Of a stretch of 64,000 nt of DNA, positions 17,656 to 25,799 are shown piece by piece. The stretch's first letter is position 1. Each line of letters starts with the position of its first letter. Source of the DNA: Clostridia bacterium (GTDB taxonomy: Bacteria; Bacillota; Clostridia; Christensenellales; Aristaeellaceae); assembly GCA_017524725.1 (NCBI GenBank), contig JAFXUZ010000074.1, positions 1 to 64,000 on the forward strand. Reading direction: 5' to 3'. The notes beneath the pieces are model-generated. The model was not told the origin of the DNA, made no database searches, and worked only from the letters and a program-made list of their open reading frames with translations. A program made the position numbers and the translations under genes.

Positions 17656-18440
17656 AGGGGATCAGAAGCCTGCTGTTTGTTCCGGCAGAGGAGAGAAGGC
17701 TGAATAAGATCGGTCAGACCGGAGCCGACGGCCATATTATCGACCTGGAAGATTCTATGCGGGATGATGACAAGGACGCCGCTTTGGAGAGGACTGTACA
17801 TTTTCTGAGCGGATGCAAAGTGAAAAACATTTTTGTGCGCGTTAATCGCCACCGTTATGAAATTGAAATAAAAACGCTTCAGAATTATAATGTCGGTTTC
17901 ATGCTGCCGAAGATCGAATCAGGCTTGGATTATACGCATGTCCCGGATCTTGTGAAAGGGCGCCGGGTGATAGCACTGATCGAAACGCCCCGGGCACTGA
18001 TCAATGCGGACAGCATTGCTTCTGTTCCGTGGGTCTCAGCGCTGGCGTTCGGGGCGGAGGACTTTAGCGTTGCCATGAACATGCGGAATTCGGTGAATGC
18101 CTTATCCATCCCTAAGACCCTTTTGGCGCTTGCGGCGAAAGCGAACAGAAAACGGGTATACGATACGCCTTGTTTTCACCTTCAGGATGAAAAAACATTT
18201 GACGCTGAACTTGAACAGGCTGTGGATCTTGGCTTTGACGGAAAGCTTGCGATCCATCCGAAGCAGGTGGAAGGTATCAATCGGGCGTTCATGCTTTCTG
18301 ACCCTCAATATATAAAATATGTGATCGGTATCTACGAAGCGTCCGGAAGCGCTGTGTGTGAGATCGATGGAAGGGTGTATGAAAAGCTTCACATCGACAG
18401 GATGCGGCGCATGCTTACGGAAACAGAGAGACCATCGTAG
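17652..18440 (+). CDS. CitE-like acyl-CoA lyase/thioesterase, second copy
   Basis: A shorter CitE-like protein of 262 residues that diverges strongly from its neighbour. It keeps the family landmarks: SLLFVPAEERR, IIDLEDSMRDDDKD, FVRVNR, MLPKIESG, ALIETPRALIN and AFGAEDFSVAMNM, and near the C-terminus KLAIHPKQVEGINRAF. Two unlike CitE proteins in tandem suggest a heteromeric enzyme or two successive steps, for example lyase and thioesterase. The gene overlaps the first by an ATGA and is followed 18 bases later by the biotin carrier. Confidence 0.88.
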   Translation: MKGIRSLLFVPAEERRLNKIGQTGADGHIIDLEDSMRDDDKDAALERTVHFLSGCKVKNIFVRVNRHRYEIEIKTLQNYNVGFMLPKIESGLDYTHVPDLVKGRRVIALIETPRALINADSIASVPWVSALAFGAEDFSVAMNMRNSVNALSIPKTLLALAAKANRKRVYDTPCFHLQDEKTFDAELEQAVDLGFDGKLAIHPKQVEGINRAFMLSDPQYIKYVIGIYEASGSAVCEIDGRVYEKLHIDRMRRMLTETERPS

Positions 18441-18458
18441 GAAAGGGGTTTGTATATC

Positions 18459-18995
18459 ATGGAATGGGATATAAGCAGGGTAGAGGAACTCGCGAAGGTC
18501 CTGGAAAAGTATGATCTGACCGATGTGGAGGTACGCAGCGGTGATGTGCGGATATTCCTGAGACGATCCCAGGCGCCGGTGATGATGGATCAGGTGAATT
18601 CGAGCCTTACGGCGGCAGGATACCGGACCGGGCAGAAGACCGATTTCAAGGCCATCACAGAGAGAAAAGCACGTCAGGACGAACTGGAGACAGCCAGGAC
18701 TTCACGCAGGGAGGAAGCACCTGCTCCTGCGGCTGCACCGACGGAAAAGAATCTGCAGAAATATGTTGTTTCTCCTATTGCGGGGATTTTTTACCGCCAG
18801 TCACAGCCCGGTAATCCGCCCTATGCTGAGGTCGGACAGCGAGTCAAAAAAGGCGAAATAGTGTGTCTTGTCGAAGCAATGAAAATGATCAACGAGATCG
18901 CCGCGGATAAAAGCGGCGTGGTGAAAGAGTTCCTCGCGGAAAATGAGCAGTTTGTTGAATACGGTGCTCCGTTGGTCCTTATTGAAGAGGAATAA
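18459..18995 (+). CDS. Biotin carboxyl carrier protein (AccB-like)
   Basis: A carrier of 178 residues. An N-terminal helical segment, a flexible Ala/Pro-rich linker near residues 80-95 and a C-terminal biotinyl domain with the EAMKM signature are visible; the Lys to be biotinylated is residue 142. The start ATG at 18459 is preferred over an upstream TTG because aaaggggt lies at the right distance. It shuttles carboxybiotin between the biotin carboxylase encoded 4 bases downstream and the carboxyltransferase at 15214. Confidence 0.92.
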   Translation: MEWDISRVEELAKVLEKYDLTDVEVRSGDVRIFLRRSQAPVMMDQVNSSLTAAGYRTGQKTDFKAITERKARQDELETARTSRREEAPAPAAAPTEKNLQKYVVSPIAGIFYRQSQPGNPPYAEVGQRVKKGEIVCLVEAMKMINEIAADKSGVVKEFLAENEQFVEYGAPLVLIEEE

Positions 18996-18998
18996 CGC

Positions 18999-20384
18999 AT
19001 GCTGAAGCGTGTTTTGATCGCCAATAGGGGCGAGATCGCGATGCGGATCATCCGCGCCGCCAGGCAGCTGGGCATCGAAACGGTGCTGGTCTATTCCAGG
19101 GCAGATTCCGATACAAAACCTGTCCGCTTCGCGACGAAAGCAATATGTGTCGGGAGCGCTGCGGCGTCCGGGAGTTACCTGAACCAGGAAAGCATCATCC
19201 AGACAGCCCTCAGTATGGGCTGCGACGCCATCCATCCGGGTTACGGCTTTCTTTCGGAAAACGTTGAGTTTGCCGAAAAATGCATCTCACATGGCATCCG
19301 ATTTATCGGTCCTACACCGGAAGTGATCCGGCAGATGGGGGATAAGCAATCGGCAAGGATGCTGATGAGGACAAGCGGGGTCCCTACTGTGCCGGGATCT
19401 GATGGCATCGTGGCTGATGCGGCGGAAGCAAGGAATCTGGCGGAACAGGTCGGTTATCCCGTATTGCTGAAGGCGACGGCCGGGGGCGGCGGCCGCGGGA
19501 TGCGCATCGCACGGGATGGGAGCGAGATCGGGAGCGCCTTCAGCGTCGCAGCGGCCGAAGCGTCAGCTGCTTTCGGCGACGGAAGGCTTTACCTTGAGAA
19601 GTTGATCAGGGATCCCCGGCATATTGAGGTGCAGATCCTCGGAGACCTGAACGGGAACATCATTCATTTGGGCGAACGGGATTGCTCCCTGCAGCGGCGG
19701 AACCAGAAGATGATAGAGGAATCTCCTGCGTATTGCCTCGATGAAGAAACGCGGCAGCGGATCAGGGAAGCGGCGCTGAAGGCGGCAAAAGCCGTAAACT
19801 ATTCAAGCGCCGGTACAGTGGAGTTTGTCCTTGGTGAGGATGGATTCTATTTTATTGAAATGAATACCCGCATCCAGGTAGAGCATCCTGTAACAGAAAT
19901 GGTAACCGGAGTGGACCTGGTCAGGGAGCAGCTTATGATCGCCGGCGGTGATCCCCTGTCGGTAAGGCAGGAGGATGTGAAGCTGTCCGGTGCCGCGATC
20001 GAATGCAGGATCAACGCAGAGGATATATCAAGGAATTTTGCTCCATCCCCCGGAACTATAACGAAACTCCATTTTCCATGCGGTACAGGCATCAGGGTGG
20101 AATCAGCCCTGGTTTCCGGGAGCACAGTCAGTCCATGGTATGATTCGATGATCGCAAAGGTGATCGTGCAGGCAGCCAACAGGCAGGAATCGATCCGGAA
20201 GATGAAAACAGCCCTGGACGAAACGATCATTGGGGGCGTTCCGACCAATATTGATTTTCTGAAAGCTGTGATGGACGACAGTGAGTACAAAGATGGGAAG
20301 GTGGACACGGGATATATCAGCCGAATGCTGGAGGCTTCTCCCGGTCTTCGGGAAGGCGTGCCCTGTAAACAGTCGCATTCCTGA
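18999..20384 (+). CDS. Biotin carboxylase subunit (AccC-like)
   Basis: A 461-residue ATP-grasp biotin carboxylase of standard length. It begins with MLKRVLIANRGEIAMRIIRA, has the ATP-binding loop KATAGGGGRGMRIA near residue 160, and the bicarbonate/biotin-site signature EMNTRIQVEHPVTE near residue 288. It carboxylates the biotin on the adjacent carrier with ATP and bicarbonate. In this operon it serves the PccB-type carboxyltransferase rather than, or in addition to, fatty-acid synthesis, because AccD/AccA-type genes are absent here. Confidence 0.94.
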   Translation: MLKRVLIANRGEIAMRIIRAARQLGIETVLVYSRADSDTKPVRFATKAICVGSAAASGSYLNQESIIQTALSMGCDAIHPGYGFLSENVEFAEKCISHGIRFIGPTPEVIRQMGDKQSARMLMRTSGVPTVPGSDGIVADAAEARNLAEQVGYPVLLKATAGGGGRGMRIARDGSEIGSAFSVAAAEASAAFGDGRLYLEKLIRDPRHIEVQILGDLNGNIIHLGERDCSLQRRNQKMIEESPAYCLDEETRQRIREAALKAAKAVNYSSAGTVEFVLGEDGFYFIEMNTRIQVEHPVTEMVTGVDLVREQLMIAGGDPLSVRQEDVKLSGAAIECRINAEDISRNFAPSPGTITKLHFPCGTGIRVESALVSGSTVSPWYDSMIAKVIVQAANRQESIRKMKTALDETIIGGVPTNIDFLKAVMDDSEYKDGKVDTGYISRMLEASPGLREGVPCKQSHS

Positions 20385-20424
20385 TCAATGTTCCGTTAAA
20401 AAAGAGTAAAGGCTGGGACCTGGC

Positions 20425-21987
20425 ATGAAAATCATAACATCCGGCGAGGCCGCTGGTCTGATCAATGACCGCGCGCATGTATTGTTCAGCGGATTTGGGT
20501 CATATGGCGCGCCTGATGACATCCTGGACTCGATTGCCCAAAGGTACGCACGGGAAAAGCATCCGGCGATGATCAATGCCTACTGCGGTGTCTGTACAGG
20601 GGACAATACGGACCGGCCCGTCGGGTTCAACAGGCTGTCAGAGCCGGGGCTGATCGGAACTTTGGTGGCAGCCCATTTCAAGTACGCACGAAATGTGTGG
20701 AACAACATCGCCGAGAACCGTACGGCAGCTTTTACTATCCCACTGGGCGTCATGGTGCAGCTCTTTTGCGCAAAGGCGGCCCAGCAGCCGGGGATCCTGA
20801 CAAAGACAGGCATACATACGTATATCGACCCCAGGCAGGACGGACCGGAGGCCAACGCCCTGGCAAAGCAGCAGGGAAACCGGTATGTGGAGGTAATGAA
20901 TGTCGATGGAAGGGACTACCTGTATTATCACCTGCCTGATCCCGACGCCGCTATCATCCGCGGTACATACGCTGATGAGAAAGGGAACATCTCCATCGAG
21001 AATGAAGGCATATCGGATACACAGCTTGCCATTGCGATGGCTACCAAGAATGCCGGGGGGATCGTGATCGTCCAGGTTGAGAAGGTGGTGCAGTCCGGCG
21101 TGCTCCCGGCGCGCAGCGTTTATGTGCCGCATACGCTTGTAGATTATGTAGTAAAAGCAAGGTCACCGGAATTTCACATGCAGAGCTATGCTTCGGCATA
21201 TCGCTCCGAGGTGTCCGGACAGTACAAAATGCCCATAACGGATATAGAGAGTCTTGCGCTTGATATCAGAAAAGTGATTGCAAGACGGGCATTGATGGAA
21301 TTGAAGCCGGATTCGATGGTGAACCTTGGCATAGGGATCCCTTCCGGTATGGGCAGTGTTGCCAACGAGGAAGGAATAGCCGACCGGATGACGCTGTCTG
21401 TTGAATCCGGTCCCATTGGCGGCGTTCCGCTTTCCGGATTGGCGTTTGGGGCTGCGGTGAACCCGGATATGATAGCGAGGATGGAAGATGTGCTCCGTTA
21501 CTACGATGGGGGCGGGATCGATCTGGCGGTCCTCGGTATTGCTGAAGTCGACAGGGAAGGCAACGTGAACGTTTCCAAACTGAAGGGCTGTCCCATCGGA
21601 CCGGGCGGGTTTATCGATATAACCCAGAGAACAAAAACCGTCTGCTTTGTGGGAAATTTTACAAACGGGAAGCGGGACATCCGGGTCGAAGAAGGAAAGC
21701 TGAAGATTTTTCAGGACGGCACTACAAAGAAATTCGTTGATAGAGTAGAGCAGATCACATTCTCCGGAAAGTATGCGATCCAGTCGGGACAAAAAGTTTT
21801 TTACATTACGGAGCGTGCTGTTTTTCAGCTGACTCAGGATGGGCTGGAATTGGTAGAGGTGGCTCCGGGCATTGACATCCGGAAGGATGTAATAGATAAA
21901 ATGGAATTTGTCCCACGGATATCTTCGGATCTGCACTTGATGGATCAGTTGCTGTTTTCGGCGGGTATCATGAATGTGGCAAAATAA
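20425..21987 (+). CDS. Acyl-CoA:carboxylate CoA-transferase (family I, propionate CoA-transferase type)
   Basis: A fused alpha/beta family-I CoA-transferase of 520 residues, the usual length of Pct/YdiF enzymes. The catalytic Glu is Glu327 in LSVESGPIGGVP, and the N-terminal half has FSGFGSYGAPDDI and the C-terminal half VNLGIGIPSG. It would make an acyl-CoA from a free carboxylate, using another acyl-CoA as donor. It follows the biotin carboxylase after 40 bases and presumably supplies the carboxylase or recovers CoA from the final product. Substrate unknown. Confidence 0.92.
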   Translation: MKIITSGEAAGLINDRAHVLFSGFGSYGAPDDILDSIAQRYAREKHPAMINAYCGVCTGDNTDRPVGFNRLSEPGLIGTLVAAHFKYARNVWNNIAENRTAAFTIPLGVMVQLFCAKAAQQPGILTKTGIHTYIDPRQDGPEANALAKQQGNRYVEVMNVDGRDYLYYHLPDPDAAIIRGTYADEKGNISIENEGISDTQLAIAMATKNAGGIVIVQVEKVVQSGVLPARSVYVPHTLVDYVVKARSPEFHMQSYASAYRSEVSGQYKMPITDIESLALDIRKVIARRALMELKPDSMVNLGIGIPSGMGSVANEEGIADRMTLSVESGPIGGVPLSGLAFGAAVNPDMIARMEDVLRYYDGGGIDLAVLGIAEVDREGNVNVSKLKGCPIGPGGFIDITQRTKTVCFVGNFTNGKRDIRVEEGKLKIFQDGTTKKFVDRVEQITFSGKYAIQSGQKVFYITERAVFQLTQDGLELVEVAPGIDIRKDVIDKMEFVPRISSDLHLMDQLLFSAGIMNVAK

Positions 21988-22008
21988 ACCTGAATGCGGA
22001 GGTAAACC

Positions 22009-23121
22009 ATGGACAGGCAGATCCTTGTAACACGATCCTCGATGCCTGATTTCGAAGAATACTGCAACGAAATTAAAAAGCTTTGGGACAGTCACTGGCT
22101 GACGAATATGGGAGTCGAGCATAAAGAACTTCAAAATGAATTGGAAGCATATCTGGGATGTCCGCATGTCGTCCTGTATACCAATGGACATCTTGCGCTT
22201 GAGAACGTTATTTCCGCCATGCGGTTTTCCAGGAGCGGAGAAGTGATCACCACTCCGTTTACCTTTGCCTCCACTACCCATGCCATCGTGCGCAGCGGCC
22301 TGACCCCGGTCTTTTGCGATGTCCGTGAAGACGATTATACGATGGACGCGGATAAGATCGAAGCGCTGATTACTGAAAAAACGGTGGCTATTGTGCCGGT
22401 CCATGTCTATGGCAATCTGTGTGACGTTGAAAGGATCGCTGCTATTGCCGCCAGGTATCACCTGAAAGTAATTTATGACGCGGCCCATGCGTTTGCGGTA
22501 AAATATAAAGGTGTGTCCTCCGCCAACTTCGGCGATGCGTCCATGTTCAGTTTTCACGCCACCAAGGTGTTCAATACCATTGAAGGCGGAGCGGTATGCT
22601 TCCATGATGATGAGCTTGTCGAGCCCCTGAATGACATGAAGAACTTCGGCATACGCGGTCCCGAACGCTGTGTTTATGTAGGCGGCAATGCCAAAATGAA
22701 CGAATTCCAGGCTGCCATGGGGATCTGCAACCTGCGGCACCTGGATGAGGAGATCGAAAAAAGGAAAAAGATCGTTGAACGATACAGGGCGCATCTTGAA
22801 AATATCAAGGGAATCAAACTGTCCGCTGTACAGAAAGACGTCGAATCCAATTACGCCTATTTCCCTGTGGTGTTTGACGGATTTCCCGCGGACCGGAACC
22901 AAATATTTGACGCGCTTGCCTCGCAGGGGATCATGGCAAGAAAATATTTTTATCCTGTTACGAACAGCTTTGAGTGTTATGCCGGTCTGCCGACCGCTGA
23001 TCCGGGGAAAACACCGGTTGCGGTTTATATGGCGGACCGGGTCCTGACGCTGCCGCTGTATGCGGATCTTTCGATGGAAGATGTGGACAAGATCTGTAGG
23101 ATAATCCTGTCTCACAGGTAA
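22009..23121 (+). CDS. DegT/DnrJ/EryC1-type sugar aminotransferase
   Basis: A 370-residue PLP enzyme. The Schiff-base Lys is Lys186 in FSFHATKVFNTIEGG, and the VIYDAAHAF motif near residue 158 holds the PLP-nitrogen Asp. It resembles VioA/DesI-like enzymes that aminate dTDP-4-keto-6-deoxyglucose at C4. RfbA and RfbB follow and no RfbC, RfbD or 3,4-ketoisomerase is present, which favours a dTDP-4-amino-4,6-dideoxyglucose (or galactose) product. C3 amination is possible only if an isomerase is encoded elsewhere. Confidence 0.88.
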   Translation: MDRQILVTRSSMPDFEEYCNEIKKLWDSHWLTNMGVEHKELQNELEAYLGCPHVVLYTNGHLALENVISAMRFSRSGEVITTPFTFASTTHAIVRSGLTPVFCDVREDDYTMDADKIEALITEKTVAIVPVHVYGNLCDVERIAAIAARYHLKVIYDAAHAFAVKYKGVSSANFGDASMFSFHATKVFNTIEGGAVCFHDDELVEPLNDMKNFGIRGPERCVYVGGNAKMNEFQAAMGICNLRHLDEEIEKRKKIVERYRAHLENIKGIKLSAVQKDVESNYAYFPVVFDGFPADRNQIFDALASQGIMARKYFYPVTNSFECYAGLPTADPGKTPVAVYMADRVLTLPLYADLSMEDVDKICRIILSHR

Positions 23122-23174
23122 AGGCCATCATTCGCTGTCCGAACATATAGGAGAACAGGAGGTTCTGAACAAAA

Positions 23175-24047
23175 ATGAAAGGGATCATTCTTGCCGGGGG
23201 AAAGGGGACCCGCCTGTACCCCATGACAAAGGCCGTGTCCAAACAGCTGCTTCCCATCTATGACAAGCCGCTGATCTACTATCCCCTGTCCATCCTGATG
23301 CTTGCCGGTATCCGTGAAGTGCTGATCATTTCGACGCCGGAGGATACGCCGGTATATGAAAAGCTGCTGGGTGACGGATCACGGTTAGGCATGAGGTTTG
23401 CCTACAAAGTACAGGAAACGCCCCGCGGGCTGGCGGACGCTTTTATTCTGGGGGAAGAGTTTATCGGCAGTGACAGCGTCTGCCTGATCCTGGGAGACAA
23501 TGTTTTCTTTGGACAGGATATGACAAAGCTGCTTCGCAGAGCCATGGAAAACAAGATCGGAGCGACGATCTTCGGTTATCCGGTCAAGGACGCGCGTTCT
23601 TATGGCGTGGTGGAATTCGACAAAACCCGTAAGGTGATCTCCATCGAGGAAAAGCCGGCCGAGCCTAAGAGCAATTACGCGGTGCCGGGGCTTTACTTTT
23701 ATGACAACCGTGTGGTGGAGATTGCGAAAAACGTGAAGCCTTCCGCCCGGGGAGAGATCGAGATCACAGCCGTCAACAATGCATATCTTGAAATGGGCGA
23801 ACTGAAAGTGACTCTTCTGGGCCGCGGCATGGCCTGGCTTGACACGGGAACGCCCGGCAACATGCTGAAAGCGGCGGAGTTTGTGGAAGCTGTCCAGGAC
23901 CGACAGGGCTTTTATGTTTCCTGCATCGAGGAAATTGCCTGGAGAAGGGGATTTATCAGTACTGAACAGCTCAGGTCATTGGGCGAGGAATTAAAAATGA
24001 CAGACTACGGTCAGTATCTGATCACGATTGCGGAGGAATCAAAATGA
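23175..24047 (+). CDS. rfbA: Glucose-1-phosphate thymidylyltransferase
   Basis: A 290-residue enzyme that joins glucose-1-phosphate and dTTP to dTDP-glucose. It has the nucleotidyltransferase signature MKGIILAGGKGTRLYPMT, then KQLLPIYDKPLIYYPL, and ILGDNVFFGQD holding the metal-binding Asp. It is full length. It overlaps rfbB by four bases. Its product feeds RfbB and then the aminotransferase at 22009. Confidence 0.97.
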   Translation: MKGIILAGGKGTRLYPMTKAVSKQLLPIYDKPLIYYPLSILMLAGIREVLIISTPEDTPVYEKLLGDGSRLGMRFAYKVQETPRGLADAFILGEEFIGSDSVCLILGDNVFFGQDMTKLLRRAMENKIGATIFGYPVKDARSYGVVEFDKTRKVISIEEKPAEPKSNYAVPGLYFYDNRVVEIAKNVKPSARGEIEITAVNNAYLEMGELKVTLLGRGMAWLDTGTPGNMLKAAEFVEAVQDRQGFYVSCIEEIAWRRGFISTEQLRSLGEELKMTDYGQYLITIAEESK

Positions 24048-25066
24048 AGATCCTTGTTACCGGAGGCGCCGGATTCATCGGCTCAAATTTTATTTATCTG
24101 TTGTTTGAAGAACGTCCCACCTGGCAGATCGTTTGCGTGGATGCCCTGACTTATGCAGCAAATATCCATACGCTGAATGAGGCAATGGAAAATCCCGGAT
24201 TTGTTTTCTATAAAGAAGATATCAGGAACCGGGAAGGGATCAACGCCATCTTTGAAAAAGAGCATCCAGATATCGTTGTAAATTTTGCGGCAGAGAGCCA
24301 TGTGGACCGCAGTATTGAAAATCCTGCGGTCTTCCTTGAAACAAATATCATCGGAACAGCTGTTCTTATGGATGCCTGCAGGAAATACGGGATCGATAGA
24401 TTCCACCAGGTCGGGACGGATGAGGTTTACGGAGATCTGCCCCTGGATCGGCCAGACCTGTTTTTCCAGGAAGATACGCCGATACATACCAGTTCCCCTT
24501 ATTCCACCTCCAAAGCGTCTGCGGATCTGCTGGTACAGGCGTATCACAGGACATATGGGCTCCCGGTGACGATCTCGCGTTGTTCCAACAACTATGGTCC
24601 GTTCCAGTTTCCTGAGAAACTGATTCCGCTGATGATCAACAACGCGACCCATGACAAGCCTTTGCCGGTGTACGGAAAAGGCTTTAACGTCCGCGACTGG
24701 CTGTATGTGAAGGATCACTGTTACGGGATCCTGGCGGTGCTTGAGAAAGGAAAGGTCGGAGAGATATACAACCTTGGCGGGCACAACGAAAAAGCAAATA
24801 TTGAGATCGTTAAGATCATTTTGTCAGAGCTTGGCAAACCGGAAAGTCTCATTACATATGTTGCCGATCGGAAGGGCCATGATCTGCGCTATGCAATTGA
24901 TCCGGGAAAGGCTATGGCAGAGCTTGGCTGGACTCCGACGACGATGTTTGCGGATGGGATCAAACTGACGATCCGATGGTATCAGGAACATATGGACTGG
25001 ATGCATGAATGTACCTCAGGAGATTATATGAAATATTATGAAGAAATGTATGAGAATCGAAAATAA
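24044..25066 (+). CDS. rfbB: dTDP-glucose 4,6-dehydratase
   Basis: A 340-residue extended SDR. The NAD-binding motif TGGAGFIGSNF is at residues 6-16, the catalytic Asp-Glu pair is in GTDEVYGDLP near residue 127, and the Tyr-Lys pair is in YSTSKASAD near residue 153. It converts dTDP-glucose to dTDP-4-keto-6-deoxyglucose. It is the last gene of the polysaccharide locus; an AT-rich stretch with a weak hairpin (aggt-aacg-acct) and a T-run follows at about 25097-25127. Confidence 0.97.
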   Translation: MKILVTGGAGFIGSNFIYLLFEERPTWQIVCVDALTYAANIHTLNEAMENPGFVFYKEDIRNREGINAIFEKEHPDIVVNFAAESHVDRSIENPAVFLETNIIGTAVLMDACRKYGIDRFHQVGTDEVYGDLPLDRPDLFFQEDTPIHTSSPYSTSKASADLLVQAYHRTYGLPVTISRCSNNYGPFQFPEKLIPLMINNATHDKPLPVYGKGFNVRDWLYVKDHCYGILAVLEKGKVGEIYNLGGHNEKANIEIVKIILSELGKPESLITYVADRKGHDLRYAIDPGKAMAELGWTPTTMFADGIKLTIRWYQEHMDWMHECTSGDYMKYYEEMYENRK

Positions 25067-25126
25067 ATTGTAATAATATCATAATTAAAATGCAACAGGT
25101 AACGACCTTGAATGGTGATTTTTTTA

Positions 25127-25155
25127 TTGCGTGATCCGGCTAACAGATGTATAAT
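25127..25155 (+). promoter_or_regulatory. Sigma-70-type promoter before the surface-protein pair
   Basis: ttgcgt (25127-25132), a 17-base spacer and a perfect tataat (25150-25155) lie about 45 bases before the start at 25200. It separates the surface-protein genes from the polysaccharide locus. Confidence 0.75.
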
Positions 25156-25199
25156 AAAATAAAACTATATGTATTATGTAAAAAGAAAGGAGGGTATAC

Positions 25200-25754
25200 A
25201 TGAAAAAGATCATACGGGCTTTGGGAATCATTTTCATGTTTGCTCTGCTTTCTTTTCTTGCCGTGATATTTTCGCCTGAGGGGGAGGATACCTTTTCCGG
25301 GAACTTTGTTTTGCCATCATCGCTTCTTGTTATCGAGGATGAGGCGTTCATGGGCAATGCGTTTGAGGACGTGGTTATTCCTGAAGGAGTTGAACGGATC
25401 GGAGCACGGGCTTTTGCTGAAAATCGGTTGATGAAGACCGTGAAAATACCGAGGTCTGTTTCTGCTATCAGTACTGACTCATTTGATGGTGTGGACAGGC
25501 TGCTGATAATAGGTGAAAGCGGGAGTTATGCCGAAAAATGGGCTGTTACCCATCAAGTGGCTTTCATACCTGCGGATCATACTATATTACGAGTCACCGG
25601 GTCCGTGGAACGGCAGGCAGTTTTTGATACGGATAGAAACGAGTTCCGATCCGAAACAAAGGCTAAGTCCTGGTTCCGTGGACCTGATCGGGATCAGGCT
25701 CCGCGCTCATGTGAAAAGGCAAAGATGTATCCTATCGATTTGGCTTTTCCGTAA
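25200..25754 (+). CDS. Small membrane-anchored/secreted BspA-type LRR protein
   Basis: A protein of 184 residues with an N-terminal hydrophobic helix (residues 5-24) that is either a signal peptide or an anchor. It is followed by one to two LRR_5 (BspA-type) repeats: ALLVIEDEAFMGN-like and VVIPEGVERIGARAFAENR near residues 40-75 and VKIPRSVSAISTDSF near 80-95. The C-terminal half is polar and unrecognised, and the frame ends after a basic stretch. A strong aaaggaggg precedes the ATG. The repeat resembles the C-terminal repeat of the large protein encoded 45 bases downstream. Function unknown; such repeats often mediate adhesion. Confidence 0.75.
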   Translation: MKKIIRALGIIFMFALLSFLAVIFSPEGEDTFSGNFVLPSSLLVIEDEAFMGNAFEDVVIPEGVERIGARAFAENRLMKTVKIPRSVSAISTDSFDGVDRLLIIGESGSYAEKWAVTHQVAFIPADHTILRVTGSVERQAVFDTDRNEFRSETKAKSWFRGPDRDQAPRSCEKAKMYPIDLAFP

Positions 25755-25799
25755 TTCTCCACAAACAAACCAAATTCTATTTTAAAAAGGAGAATTACG

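Noticed and set aside
16771..18440. Citrate lyase operon, from the CitE-like genes
   Set aside because: CitD, CitF, CitC and CitG are all absent and the genes lie among biotin-carboxylase subunits.
21163..23115. 650-codon open frame on the minus strand opposite the CoA-transferase and DegT genes
   Set aside because: Antisense of two genes with intact catalytic residues; no start signal and low-complexity composition.
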